Below are positions 28,777 through 40,340 of a stretch of DNA of 64,000 bases, in pieces. The number at the start of each line of letters is the position of its first letter. The stretch's first letter is position 1. Source of the stretch: JAVJSD01 sp040219575 (GTDB lineage Bacteria; Planctomycetota; Planctomycetia; Pirellulales; Pirellulaceae); the NCBI GenBank assembly GCA_040219575.1, contig JAVJSD010000065.1, positions 1 to 64,000 of the forward strand, read 5' to 3'. The notes under the pieces are model-generated. The model was not told the DNA's origin. It searched no databases and saw only the letters and a program-made list of their open reading frames with translations. The position numbers and the translations under genes were made by a program.

Positions 28777-28901
28777 AGCATCGGACGCCGGTGCAAAGGG
28801 AGAAGCGCGATGGCGGAGTTGGCGCAACGGCATCCCCCGAGGCAGTTCGTCGAGACAAAGCGGCACGGGGAAAATGCGGCGGAAAAAATCCAAGAAAATC
28901 C

Positions 28902-28930
28902 TTGGAGCTCACTTTGGGTTGGTGTACATT
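28902..28930 (+). promoter_or_regulatory. Possible sigma-70-like promoter
   Basis: TTGGAG (28902-28907) and TACATT (28925-28930) are separated by 17 bp and lie about 90 bp before the ATG of the small secreted helical protein. The match to consensus is only partial (three and four of six bases), so this is a candidate only. Confidence 0.3.
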
Positions 28931-29022
28931 TGTCTCTCGTAAGAGGCAGTCGGGGTGCAGCACGACGCTGGTTGGCGTTACTTCTACTTCTGTTTGTTTT
29001 TCCTCAAAAGGGGAGACTCAAC

Positions 29023-29442
29023 ATGCGAAAGAATGTGACGGTATTGTCGTGCGCGCTGGCGCTGCTCGCCACCCTGTTGGTTTTCGTGGGCAGTCCGGGG
29101 GCGCAGGAAAAGCAACCTGCCGAGACTCCCGCGGCCGCAAAGCCGGCCCGGGCCAAACCGCGGGGTCGATTGCCCAATTTCTATCGCCTGGTCGTGACAC
29201 CGGACCAGCGGGAGCAGATCTATAAGCTGCAAAGCTCGTATGCGGTGGAGATCGAGTCCCTGGAATCGCAGATCGTCGAATTGGAAGCCAAACGCGACGG
29301 CGAGATCCGGGCGCTGCTCAGTCCGGAGCAGTTGGAGAAGCTCAAATCGCTTGAGGCGGAGGCGAAGAAACGCCGCGAGGCAGCCGCCGCCAAGCGCGCC
29401 GCGGCTGGCGAGAACGCGGCAAGTGAGGAAGCGGCCAAGTAA
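29023..29442 (+). CDS. Small periplasmic helical protein (Spy/LTxxQ-like)
   Basis: A 139-residue protein with a signal peptide (residues 1-26, ending near GSPGAQE), a Pro/Ala-rich linker and a strongly helical body (NFYRLVVTPDQREQIYKLQ, LESQIVELEAKRDGEIRALLSPEQLEKLKSLEAEAKKR). The two TPDQ/SPEQ turns before helices resemble the LTxxQ motif of Spy/CpxP-type periplasmic chaperones. The C-terminus is Ala/Glu/Lys-rich. AAAAGGGGAG precedes the ATG by 6-8 nt. Function is inferred only from the shape. Confidence 0.72.
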   Translation: MRKNVTVLSCALALLATLLVFVGSPGAQEKQPAETPAAAKPARAKPRGRLPNFYRLVVTPDQREQIYKLQSSYAVEIESLESQIVELEAKRDGEIRALLSPEQLEKLKSLEAEAKKRREAAAAKRAAAGENAASEEAAK

Positions 29443-29473
29443 CGCGCCTCGCCGTCCGACATAGCCGCAACTT

Positions 29474-29513
29474 CTCACGCGTCTCCGGGCACGATCGTCC
29501 GGAGGCGCGTGAG
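29474..29513 (+). terminator. GC-rich hairpin after helical protein gene
   Basis: A 15-bp stem (14 of 15 pairs match) with CTCACGCG at its base and a 10-nt loop lies 32 bp after the stop codon. There is no T-run after it, so it would be a non-classical terminator or an mRNA-stabilising structure. Confidence 0.55.
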
Positions 29514-29646
29514 CGGCGGCTGTCGTTCGCTAACGCCTTTCATAGACAGCAGTTGATGCGACTTGCCCCGGTTCCGCGAATCTGCTACTTTCCGCCCCTC
29601 GCTTTCGGATTGGGGCCCGGTTCCTGGTTGGTTGCTTCACGAATTC

Positions 29647-30648
29647 ATGCACGCTCGGTTCTTGCCAGCCCTCGTCATTCTGCTGACGGCGAGCGCCGTC
29701 GTTTGGGGACAAGCCGGCGCCGGTCCCTATTTGAACGCGCCGGGTCCGCGGATCTTCCGGTTGCCGCCGGTCGACGACGCCCCGGCGGCCGCATCGGGTC
29801 AAGCAGGCGAGGGGACAGCCAATCATGGGCAAGATGAGATGAAGGAAGAAGTCGCTGCGCCCGCTCCTGCTCAACCCACGGAGAAGTCGGAAGGAGATGC
29901 CGACGCGAAGGCCGCCAAGCAGGCCGCCGAAGAAGAACTTCCCGAGGGCTTCATCGCCAACAGCGTCTTGATTCCCGAGCCCTTCCGCGACTACTGGAGG
30001 CAATGGGACGCGTCGTTGGAATTCGGCCTGCTGGGAACCGAGGGTAACACCCGCACGTTCAATCTGCGGGCCGGCGGCAAGGCGGAACGCAAGACCGACG
30101 TGCATCAGCATACGATCGAATTCACCCACATCGACAACTCGCGTGAAAACGTCAAGACGGCTCTCAGCACGGTCATCGACGCCCGCTGGGAGCGTGCGTT
30201 TGGCAACTCTCGCTGGAACTACTTCGCCCACAGCCTCACCGAGTTCGACGAATTCAAGAAGTTCGACGTCCGCATCAGCGCCGACACGGGTTTGGGGTTC
30301 GAGTGGTTCAAAAGCGATGCCGCCCGTCTGATGACCCGGCTCGGAGCGAGTGCCTCGCGCGAGGTGGGAGGCCCCAACGACGAATACGTGCCGGAACTCT
30401 CCTCCGGCGTCGAATGGAAACACAAGCTGAGCGACCGGCAGAAAATTTCCGCCAAACTCGACTACTTCCCCGATCTAACGCAGATGGAGGACTTCCGTCT
30501 CAACGGCCGCGCCGACTGGGAGATCGTCGTCTCCCGTCGCTGGGGCCTCAGCCTGAAGACCAGCGTCCTCAACCGCTACGACAGCACGCCCGAAGGCGCC
30601 CGTCCCAACGACCTCAACTACTCGCTGCTGATGCTCTGGTCGCTCTGA
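29647..30648 (+). CDS. DUF481 family outer-membrane protein
   Basis: A 333-residue protein with a signal peptide (ARFLPALVILLTASAVVWG), an Ala/Pro/Glu-rich linker (about 45-105) and a DUF481 (YdiY-like) beta-barrel domain from about 130: WDASLEFGLLGTEGNT, RTFNLRAGGKAERKTD, RWNYFAHSLTEFDEFKKFDVRISADTGLG-type strands, then alternating aromatic strands to the end LLMLWSL. The DUF481 family is thought to form an outer-membrane barrel; the ligand is unknown. ATG 29647 gives a clean signal peptide; the frame opens about 28 codons earlier. Confidence 0.85.
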   Translation: MHARFLPALVILLTASAVVWGQAGAGPYLNAPGPRIFRLPPVDDAPAAASGQAGEGTANHGQDEMKEEVAAPAPAQPTEKSEGDADAKAAKQAAEEELPEGFIANSVLIPEPFRDYWRQWDASLEFGLLGTEGNTRTFNLRAGGKAERKTDVHQHTIEFTHIDNSRENVKTALSTVIDARWERAFGNSRWNYFAHSLTEFDEFKKFDVRISADTGLGFEWFKSDAARLMTRLGASASREVGGPNDEYVPELSSGVEWKHKLSDRQKISAKLDYFPDLTQMEDFRLNGRADWEIVVSRRWGLSLKTSVLNRYDSTPEGARPNDLNYSLLMLWSL

Positions 30649-30931
30649 CCTCGGGGCTCTTGAACCGATTAGGAACGTCTCCATTGGGGGCTTCCGTGGA
30701 TTTGGCAGGCTCTCTCCCAGAGACGTTCGCCGATGCGGGCCTTTCGTCTCGCCGCAGGTTTTCACGGAGCGAGACATTCGGGACAATAGCACGTCCTCGC
30801 CGAGCATTGAGCCGGCCCCTCGCGTGAGAACGCTTCCCGCCCTGTCTCGCCGATGCGGGAGCATACTCACTCCGTCGCTTGCGGCCGTGGAATCGGTGAG
30901 TCCGACGTTGACGAGGGAGTCGACCAAATAA

Positions 30932-31877
30932 ATGACGACAGCCAAACCTGGGGATGAATGCAACATGCCAGCGATTGTCGAAGATACGTACGCCGAAGCC
31001 TTTCGCAGCATCTATGTCGAGTTCCTGATCACCGCCCGCGACCGACGTTGGGTGGAGCACGCCGTGCATGCGGCCGCCGGCAACGGATCGAGCACCATCA
31101 TGTGCGACTGCGAAGCGGGCCTCGATCGCTACGTCGGCCCCGGCGGCGAGGAAGCCTTCGCGACGCCCGACGGCCGACCCGGCGCGATTCTGCAACTGCA
31201 CATGCCGCGGTTTCGCAAAGACCGTCTGCCGGCATTGGAGAAAGCGGCGCTGACCCGCATCAGCCAGAATGTGCTCACTTGCCCCACCGCCGCGTGCTTC
31301 AACCTGATCGACTCCGAGACGTATTACCAAATGGGCCGCAAGGTGGCGTACTTCGGCGACGGCTTTCAGCGCCGCATCGAACGCTACGGCCGCAAGATGT
31401 GGTGGATCCCGACGCTCGGCGGAGAGTTCGTGCTCGACCGGCGACTCGGCTATGCCGACGGCTTGATGGGCGGCAACCTGTGGTTCTTCGGAGAAGACGC
31501 CGACGCGGCCCTGACCGCCGCCGAACGAGGCGTCGAGGCGGTCCGCGCCTGCCCGGGCGTGATCACCACCTTTCCCGGCGGCGTCGCCGGCAGCGGTTCG
31601 AAGGCCGGCAGCCGTTACAAGTTCTCGATCGCCAGCACGTATGAAAAGTACTGTCCCCTGCTGCGCGACAATCCCGACGCCCATAGCGCATTACCCGAGG
31701 GCGTTGGTTCGGTGATGGAAATCATCATGAACGGCCGCGACCTGGAGTCGATCAGCGCGGCCACGCAGGCCGCTATCGCGGCGGCGGTGGAAACGCCGGG
31801 CCTGCTGCGCATCTCCGCCGGCAACTACGGCGGCCGACTGGGCAAGAGCTTCATTTACCTGCACGCCGACAAAAACG

Positions 31878-31903
<26 letters not shown>
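30932..31903 (+). CDS. ftr: Formylmethanofuran--tetrahydromethanopterin formyltransferase
   Basis: A 323-residue cytoplasmic enzyme that moves a formyl group between methanofuran and tetrahydromethanopterin in C1 (formaldehyde) oxidation. VEDTYAEAFRSI at the start, IMCDCEAGLDRYV, CPTAACFNLID, GGEFVLDRR and ISAGNYGGRLGKSFIYL at the end follow the Ftr/FhcD family along its whole length. An in-frame ATG at 30965 gives an N-terminus closer to relatives. No other pathway gene (fhcABC, mch, fae, mtdB) is in the window. It converges on the sigma-54 activator gene with a 26-bp overlap of 3' ends. Confidence 0.93.
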
Positions 31904-32993
<1,090 letters not shown>

Positions 32994-33111
32994 GTCCGGC
33001 GGAGTGGTGGAGAGGGTTCGATAATCCCTTATCGAGATCGGTGTGGTGGGGCGATTGTCACGCGCGGCGCAGCGCTATCGGCGCCCGGCCGCGTGGAACG
33101 CATATCGTTGG

Positions 33112-35415
33112 TTAGGGTTGCAGTTCGGCTTTGGTTTTGGCGGCGCGGGCTTCGATCGTGTCGAGGATCGAACCCAGCACCTGCTGTGTCTCCGAATCGA
33201 GATCTTCGCTTTGGTTGTAGCGATCGTATTGCGCGAGCACCTGGTCCGTCGTCAGCAGCGTACCGCGAAGCGAGACCGCCTCGGCGAAGGCCTTGGCCGC
33301 CGCCTGCCGCGAGGCCAGCGACGTCGCATTCTGGCTGGCGCGATCGACCAACTCACGCTGCGCTTGGGGCGTGCCCAGCAGGCCCAACAACCGGGCCGCT
33401 TGCGCGTCGATGCCGGGCGTGTACAAGGCGCGGCGGTAGTGCTGCTGGTGCCGGGTAAGATCGTAGAAGTCGTAAAGCTGCGGATGTTCGGCGAAGTGAA
33501 TCAAGTGTTGAAGCGCGACCGAAGCCTGCGCCAACCGTTCGTCGACGCCGATCGTTTGGCGTCCCGCCGAGTCGAGCAACAACCCCGTCCAGAGCGCGGC
33601 GTCCGGCGTGTCGGAGGGTTGCGGAAAGGCGATCGCCAGTTGGTCGTTCTCCAGTTGGGCTCGCCAGCGGTCGAGATTCTCGCTGCGGGCGATCAGGCCG
33701 ATGGGCGTTCGCGCCGTGCGGGGATCCTTACGCAGCATTTGATACAGCTCGTTGGCGTCGCGGTAGTCGACCGTGTCGCTGATCCAGATCATGGCGAAAT
33801 CCGGATCGGCCAGGGCCGCCTTGATGGCGTGCTTTCCCGTATACGCGGCCTGCCCTTCGTAACCGAGTTCGCTGAGGATGCCGACCAGCGTCTGCGCCAC
33901 GTCGGGGCGGGGATCGACGACCAGCGCCTTGGGCGCGCCCAGGGTGCCGGCGGCGAAGGAGAGGTTCTCGGCGACGCGGCTGGCGTTGGGGAAGTCGGCG
34001 TGCGGATCGATCTTGGCGATGGCGTCGGCGGCCGTGAATTGCAGGCGACGATCGGCGTGGCGCAAGGCGTTGGTCAAGGGGCGCGAAAAACGGTCCGCCG
34101 ACTCCAGCAGGTCGACCGTGCCCACCTCGCCGAGGACTTCCGCCGCGCCGACGGCGGCGCCGATCAATCCCTCTTTCATGGCGTAAGCCAGCACGCTCTC
34201 CAGGTCCGACGGCTCGGCGGCCACGGCGATCGAATGCGCCGTTCCCGCGCCGTGCGGCAGCGGACGGTTGAAGCCGTGAAACATCTTGTCGACCTGCAGG
34301 GCCGAAGCCAGCAGCAGACGGCGGTAGCGCGCGTTTTCCGGAACCAGCGTGCTCAGCGCGCGGGCCGTTCGTGTCGCCGCCACGAACGGCGCATCGGCCG
34401 AGCGGAAACGGACCGGCACGACCGTCTGCCGATCGGCGTCCCACCGCCACAGCGTCACGGCGTCTTCGTGATCGACGTGCGCCGGCTGCATGCCGTTGAA
34501 GTATTCGCGCGTGCGGTTCTCCAGGTAGTACTCCGCGTCGCTCGGCGACGGCACCGTCCCCAGGATCCGCCGCAAGGCGAACTCGGCGTTCTGCTTCACC
34601 TCGGGCGTGCTGCTCGGCGAAAGATACGGCTCAATCAAGTAATCGACCGCCTCGCGGGAGCGCATCAGCCCCAGAATGCGAATCACCTGCGCCCGCAGTC
34701 CTTCGTCGGGAGCGTCGAGCGCGCCGATCAACGGCTGAATGTCGGCCAGCCCCAACTTCAAGAATGCTCCGCGGATGTACGGATGCTCGGCGGCCCGTTT
34801 CTCGTCGGCCAAGGCCTGCAACATCGGGGGCAGCGCGTCGTAGCGCGCCGCCTGCAATTCCTTGAGGGCGAGCGTCCGCGCGCCGAGCGACGTATTGCTG
34901 AGCTCGCGCACCAGCTTCTCCATCCGCGGCACATCTTCCGACGCCTTCTCCTGAGCGCCGAACACCGCCTCGCCGATTTGGGCGCCCTCGGGCTGAAGCT
35001 CCGGCGTGTTCATCATTTCCACGAACAGGGCCGAGCCGAATTGGCGCTCCAGGTCCAACCAGGCGTCTCGATCGAGCCCCAACGTGATCAGCTTCTGCAA
35101 GAACCGCTGGGCCACGTCCGGCCGACCGTAGGTCAGCATCAGCTTCGTGGCCTTCATCAGCTTTTCGGGCGTGTCGGGATTCGAGTTGACGATCGTGCGG
35201 ACGACGATGTCGTCTTCGGCCGAGAGGCCGCCGGCCGGGGCGGCGCTGGGCGCCGCGCCAGGCGCGGGAGTCGCCGGTGCGGGCCCCAGTCCGAAAGGAT
35301 CTTGAGCCCATGCGGCGCGAGGCAACAGCGCGGCTGCGAGCTGGGTACCGGCGAACACCGCGCCGACGAGCAGAGCGGCGGTGGCGAAATTCGGCAGGTT
35401 GGTCGGTCGCTTCAT
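33112..35415 (-). CDS. Exported HEAT-repeat protein with receiver-like domain
   Basis: A 767-residue protein with a signal peptide (about 1-38, ending AAWAQ) and a Pro/Ala-rich linker. Helical HEAT-type repeats span about 80-300 and 400-490 (LADIQPLIGALDAPDEGLRAQVIRILG is a clear unit). From about 495 to 600 it shows an alternating pattern like a response-regulator receiver: PKALVVDPRPDVAQTLVGILSELG, FAMIWISDTVD (candidate Asp547), TPIGLIARSE. A further helical part reaches the end. A receiver-like fold in an exported protein cannot be phosphorylated by ATP-dependent kinases, so it is likely a structural relic or ligand site. It is 24 bp downstream of argH on the same strand. Confidence 0.75.
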   Translation of the reverse strand: MKRPTNLPNFATAALLVGAVFAGTQLAAALLPRAAWAQDPFGLGPAPATPAPGAAPSAAPAGGLSAEDDIVVRTIVNSNPDTPEKLMKATKLMLTYGRPDVAQRFLQKLITLGLDRDAWLDLERQFGSALFVEMMNTPELQPEGAQIGEAVFGAQEKASEDVPRMEKLVRELSNTSLGARTLALKELQAARYDALPPMLQALADEKRAAEHPYIRGAFLKLGLADIQPLIGALDAPDEGLRAQVIRILGLMRSREAVDYLIEPYLSPSSTPEVKQNAEFALRRILGTVPSPSDAEYYLENRTREYFNGMQPAHVDHEDAVTLWRWDADRQTVVPVRFRSADAPFVAATRTARALSTLVPENARYRRLLLASALQVDKMFHGFNRPLPHGAGTAHSIAVAAEPSDLESVLAYAMKEGLIGAAVGAAEVLGEVGTVDLLESADRFSRPLTNALRHADRRLQFTAADAIAKIDPHADFPNASRVAENLSFAAGTLGAPKALVVDPRPDVAQTLVGILSELGYEGQAAYTGKHAIKAALADPDFAMIWISDTVDYRDANELYQMLRKDPRTARTPIGLIARSENLDRWRAQLENDQLAIAFPQPSDTPDAALWTGLLLDSAGRQTIGVDERLAQASVALQHLIHFAEHPQLYDFYDLTRHQQHYRRALYTPGIDAQAARLLGLLGTPQAQRELVDRASQNATSLASRQAAAKAFAEAVSLRGTLLTTDQVLAQYDRYNQSEDLDSETQQVLGSILDTIEARAAKTKAELQP

Positions 35416-35439
35416 GATGCGTTATCCCGGAGACGGCGC

Positions 35440-36822
<1,383 letters not shown>

Positions 36823-37856
36823 CGTGCAACTCGACCGGGAAAGAAACGTGGCGGGGAAGCTACTCGTCTCATAGTAGGCAGGGGGTCGAAGACTGTCAAC
36901 GAACCCCTTTTTCAAGCTGCCCACAATGTGAGCAGCGACCAGGGACCCCGCCCGTCTCACGACGGCACGAATCGCCGTAAGACGATAATATTTAAGCAAC
37001 TGTTGTTCTATCGAAGCCACGGATCCACCCCGAAAAGCCATGCTTAAGTTTCAGGCACACCCGGCCCCATCTGCCCAGCAGCGGATTGGAACGGCGGGCT
37101 GATTCCGTTTCCAACGGGCGACACACTCCGCCGACGCTGCGACGGTTTCTCCCGCGAAACGGTCCACGTCGCACGACTGGCTTGCCGCGATAACCTTCTA
37201 AATGGATGCGACTTCCGTCGTCCTCGGCGCGTTCGCTCCCAGGCGCCTTTGACCCATCGCCGGCGATGCGTCGCCCGATCGCTCCGCGCCACTTCACCGC
37301 GCCGCCGACCTTCGGAATTCCGAAATCCCGCCGCCCCAATTCACCACCACCCCCGGGGACGTCACATCGTCAATGGTGAATTAGGCCCGACTTCACCACG
37401 GCTGGTGCATCACGGCTCCCCCCAGTTCACCGGGCGTAGTGGTCTCGCCTGTATGCCTCCGCAATCTGCGACGACGTGCGGCATTCCTCATCTTATCCCA
37501 GGCCCTGCGCAACCCACGCGCCGCTGGCGCGCTTTTGGCGCGCTTTTGGCGCGCCTGCCGAGATGAGAACGCCGACTTTCTCCCTCGACAGAAGTGGCTG
37601 GCCTCATGCTGCTCGCTCGGCATCGACACCACGACGGCCCAAATCAAAGACCCCAACGGCCGCCGCAGTACCTGCTCGACATGCGCGAGCCGATCGCCGA
37701 GTTGGTCTGAGTCCACTTCGCGACCGACAATCAAATTCCATGCAAACGCCGCACCTTACTGTGCGGCGTTTGTCTTGCGCCGCCGCCGCAAAATTTGATT
37801 GACCGCCGCCCCACCAGGTGCTCGAATGACAGGCACTCTTTCGCAGGGGCGAATTC
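36823..37856. other. Integron-proximal intergenic region
   Basis: About 1 kb lies between argH (minus) and the integrase gene (plus). Open frames here are low in coding quality and rich in Arg. The only clear structure is a perfect 12-bp inverted repeat with a 6-nt loop at 37743-37772 (arms CAAACGCCGCAC/GTGCGGCGTTTG). The integrase promoter must lie here. A one-time gene that decayed past recognition cannot be ruled out. Confidence 0.45.
37743..37772. repeat. Perfect inverted repeat before intI
   Basis: The 12-bp arms CAAACGCCGCAC and GTGCGGCGTTTG with a 6-nt loop lie about 85 bp upstream of the integrase ATG. No T-run follows, so it may be an operator, a hairpin in the leader, or a remnant recombination site; nothing decides between these. 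Confidence 0.7.
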
Positions 37857-38879
37857 ATGTCGAACTCCACAAACCGATCGCGGCCGCCGCTCCGATTGCT
37901 CCCAGACCGCCCCTCGCCGCGCCTCTACGACGCGATCGTCGAGGCCTTCCGGGTTCGTCACTACAGTCGCCGCACCGAGCAGGCCTATGTCCACTGGATT
38001 CGCCGCTACCTCGAATTCCATCAACATCGCCATCCCCGCGAACTCGCGGAAGGCGACGTCAATCGCTTTCTGACGCACCTGGCCGTCCAGGAGCACGTGG
38101 CCGCGTCGACGCAGAACCAGGCGTTGTCGGCGCTGTTGTTTCTTTACCAATACGTGCTCGAGCAACCGCTCGACCGTATCGAAGGCGTCGTCCGGGCGCG
38201 GCGCACCCGTCGCGTGCCGGTGGTGCTTAACCCGGAGGAAGTCTCGCAGCTCATGGGACAGTTGTCCGGCACGCCCCGGCTGATCGCCATGCTGTTGTAC
38301 GGCGGCGGACTGCGGCAGTTGGAAGCCCTTCGCTTGCGCGTCAAGGACCTCGATTTCGAGCGGCACGTGGTGACCGTCCGCCAGGGAAAAGGCGACAAGG
38401 ACCGCCGTGCTCCGCTGCCGGAGGCGCTTGTCACGCCGCTCAAGGAACACCTGGTGCGGGTCAGGCAGACGCACGGCCACGATCTCGACCGCGGGTTGGG
38501 CGAGGTCGAACTGCCACACGCCTTCAAGAGGAAAAGTCCACACGCCGCCCGCAGTTGGCTCTGGCAGTACGTTTTTCCAGGCGTCAATATCTCGACCGAT
38601 CCCCGCAGCGGCGTCCGCCGCCGACACCACTACCACGAATCGAACATCACTCGGGCATTGTCCGCCGCCGCACGCCGCGCGAACCTGACGAAGCGGGTCA
38701 CTTGCCACGTCCTGCGTCACTCGTTCGCGACGCACCTGCTCGAGTCCGGTTCCGACATTCGCACGGTGCAGGAATTGCTCGGCCACAAGGACGTCAGCAC
38801 GACGATGATCTACACGCACGTGCTCAACCGGCCCGGCCTGAACGTCGTGAGTCCGATGGACCAATTGAAGGCCTGCTGA
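37857..38879 (+). CDS. intI: Integron integrase (IntI-type tyrosine recombinase)
   Basis: A 340-residue tyrosine recombinase. The SAM-like N-terminal domain (about 23-105, with YSRRTEQAYVHWIRRYLEFH) precedes the catalytic domain. Catalytic residues are Arg153 (LLYGGGLR), Lys178 (RQGKGDKDR), His284 and Arg287 (HVLRHSFATHLL), His310 (LLGHKDVSTT) and nucleophile Tyr319 (MIYTHVL). Residues about 218-262 (LPHAFKRKSPHAARSWLWQY, STDPRSG, RRRHHYHE) are the insert found only in IntI proteins, which lets them bind single-stranded attC hairpins. This separates it from XerC/XerD. The cassette-like genes lie downstream on the same strand, an orientation opposite to classic mobile integrons but reported in some lineages. 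Confidence 0.95.
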   Translation: MSNSTNRSRPPLRLLPDRPSPRLYDAIVEAFRVRHYSRRTEQAYVHWIRRYLEFHQHRHPRELAEGDVNRFLTHLAVQEHVAASTQNQALSALLFLYQYVLEQPLDRIEGVVRARRTRRVPVVLNPEEVSQLMGQLSGTPRLIAMLLYGGGLRQLEALRLRVKDLDFERHVVTVRQGKGDKDRRAPLPEALVTPLKEHLVRVRQTHGHDLDRGLGEVELPHAFKRKSPHAARSWLWQYVFPGVNISTDPRSGVRRRHHYHESNITRALSAAARRANLTKRVTCHVLRHSFATHLLESGSDIRTVQELLGHKDVSTTMIYTHVLNRPGLNVVSPMDQLKAC

Positions 38880-39103
38880 TGAGCAGAAGGAGAGAGCATG
38901 CTCGGATATAGGTTGCAGCGTCGCCCCAAAATATACCGGCTCCCCCGATGTGGCGGATCGCCGGCAAGTCCAATGCCACGCGCGGCTTGAGACAAATCGT
39001 CCGCGCCAACGATTCCTGCATATCTTGAATCCGCGCCAAATTGCGCCGAAAATCGTCTGACGGATAATCAACCTAAACCCCGTTCTGCCTTAAAGTTCGC
39101 GTC
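38880..39103. other. Leader between intI and first cassette gene; attI candidate
   Basis: This 224-bp leader is where the insertion site (attI) would be expected if the array grows downstream of intI. A GTT core-like triplet occurs in CCCCGTTCTGCC at about 39078-39089 and another (AAAGTTCGCG) just before the first gene. Neither can be proved by eye. No gene seems to be encoded here. Confidence 0.4.
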
Positions 39104-39739
39104 ATGACTGATCGCGTGAAATGCAGCGGATGCGACAATATGATCCTTCCGCAAACCGCCGCAAGCAACGACGGATTCTGCGGCCAATGCGTCAAGGTCC
39201 CGCCGGAACAGCGCGCCGCGAAACGTGAATACGAACGACAACTCGCTTCCGGGAATGTTTTCGTCCCGAGTGACCGCGAACGATCAACTGCTTCAATCCC
39301 AGACGAGCTCACCGCCGGGCAGTGGGAACCGCAGCCCGAGTATTACGCCGAAAAGGAACTTGATTCTGCGATGGCGGCCATTGCCGCCGCCAAACCGCAG
39401 TCGAACGGAAACGTGTTCCTCGTTACGGAAATGGGGGGACAACTCAACGTTGGCTTCACTGAACGCTATGGGGTTTGCGAATACCAGAACCACGAAGCCG
39501 GAGAGTTTCGCTACGCATACTCTAAATCAAACCTCCAAGAGCAAGTGCCCGAAGAGCTTCACGTCGTACAGGCGTGCCCATGCTGTGGCGTCGGCATGCT
39601 GTGGTACCCGAGCCGATTCCATATGCCGCGCGACCGAGCGTTTCTGATCCTTGAAAATGCGGTCGCCAACCGCAGCACGCCCGGCGTAGAATGGCTGGAG
39701 ACCGACGACTACTCGTACACTGGTCGAGGCCGTGGATAA
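39104..39739 (+). CDS. Integron cassette protein with zinc-ribbon-like ends
   Basis: A 211-residue cytoplasmic protein of no family I know. It starts with a Cys cluster (CSGCDN, FCGQCVK) that could bind zinc, and has another pair, ACPCCGVG, at about 168. The centre is mixed (NVFLVTEMGGQLNVGFTERYG). No signal peptide or membrane segment. It lies between the integrase and the first attC-like site and ends within a few bases of that site, as cassette genes do. Base composition is lower in GC than the flanking chromosome. Confidence 0.75.
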   Translation: MTDRVKCSGCDNMILPQTAASNDGFCGQCVKVPPEQRAAKREYERQLASGNVFVPSDRERSTASIPDELTAGQWEPQPEYYAEKELDSAMAAIAAAKPQSNGNVFLVTEMGGQLNVGFTERYGVCEYQNHEAGEFRYAYSKSNLQEQVPEELHVVQACPCCGVGMLWYPSRFHMPRDRAFLILENAVANRSTPGVEWLETDDYSYTGRGRG

Positions 39740-39741
39740 AG

Positions 39742-39831
39742 GCAGAACAATCGCATGCAACGGAGCCGGCGGTCGGGTCGGTTTTGAAATCAGCATCAAA
39801 CGCGCCGGCCCGCTGATGCGTGACGTTATTT
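39742..39831 (+). repeat. attC recombination site 1
   Basis: A 90-bp imperfect inverted repeat right after the first cassette gene. The left side reads AACAATCGCATGCAACGGAG followed by CCGGCG; the right side CGCCGGCCCGCTGATGCG then TGACGTT. The arms pair with unpaired extra bases on one strand only, and end at a GTT core (39825-39827), the features by which IntI recognises attC. The loop holds GGTTTTGAAATC, also found in the site at 41471-41561. Confidence 0.82.
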
Positions 39832-39849
39832 GGCAGATGCAGCTCTCCT

Positions 39850-40299
39850 ATGGACCACGTGATTGAAATCTCGAATTGGCGTCCAAAGCACATCGAAGCC
39901 ATCATCGCGTATCAAGCGTTTGATACGGATTCGCCGCACGGATACGAAAAGGTTGGGGCGATCAATGTTCACTTGGTCGCCGACGGAGAAAGATTCCAAA
40001 CAACAACACTTGGCCCGATTCTTCGCGACTCGAATGGTCGACTGTGGGTGCAATTTCCAGACTCACTTCAGACTCCTGATGACCCACACCTAGCGTTCCT
40101 GGCATCCGATTTCGCACGGCTCGAAAGCATCGCGAAGTTGAACGTGAGTTTGGTACAATCAGCATCCTTTCCTCGCAGCCGACAACATGAACGCGTGGCT
40201 GCGGAAGACGCGTATGAGGATTGGGTTCGCGAAAACGACCCCCTGTGTAAATCAGACGATGGATCGTTCTGGAACCGAATGCACGGCGGTGACGTGTAG
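39850..40299 (+). CDS. Integron cassette protein, unknown function
   Basis: A 149-residue soluble protein of no known family. It begins MDHVIEISNWRPKHIEAI, has mixed alpha/beta character in the middle (AINVHLVADGERFQTTTLGPILR, RLWVQFPDSLQ) and an acidic C-terminal part (RVAAEDAYEDWVREND). There is no export signal. The start at 39850 lies just beyond the preceding attC site; an earlier in-frame ATG at 39820 falls inside that site and is rejected. A truncated attC-like half follows its stop. Confidence 0.7.
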   Translation: MDHVIEISNWRPKHIEAIIAYQAFDTDSPHGYEKVGAINVHLVADGERFQTTTLGPILRDSNGRLWVQFPDSLQTPDDPHLAFLASDFARLESIAKLNVSLVQSASFPRSRQHERVAAEDAYEDWVRENDPLCKSDDGSFWNRMHGGDV

Positions 40300-40303
40300 A
40301 GCC

Positions 40304-40340
40304 AAATAACAATCGGATGCACGACGAGTCGCCGAGTTGT
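40304..40340 (+). repeat. Truncated attC site 2 (left half only)
   Basis: AAATAACAATCGGATGCACG and the following bases repeat the left-half pattern (AACAATCG, ATGCA) of site 1, just after the stop of the second cassette gene. The matching right half is not found within the next 150 bp; instead a short palindrome-rich segment begins. It appears to be an attC broken by an insertion or deletion. Confidence 0.65.

Noticed and set aside
37393..37734. Possible gene on the minus strand ending before intI
   Set aside because: The text is mainly Arg/Ala with no recognised domain or start signal; treated as intergenic.
39820..39850. Upstream ATG for the second cassette gene
   Set aside because: The ATG at 39820 lies inside the attC site, so the ATG at 39850 is taken as the start.
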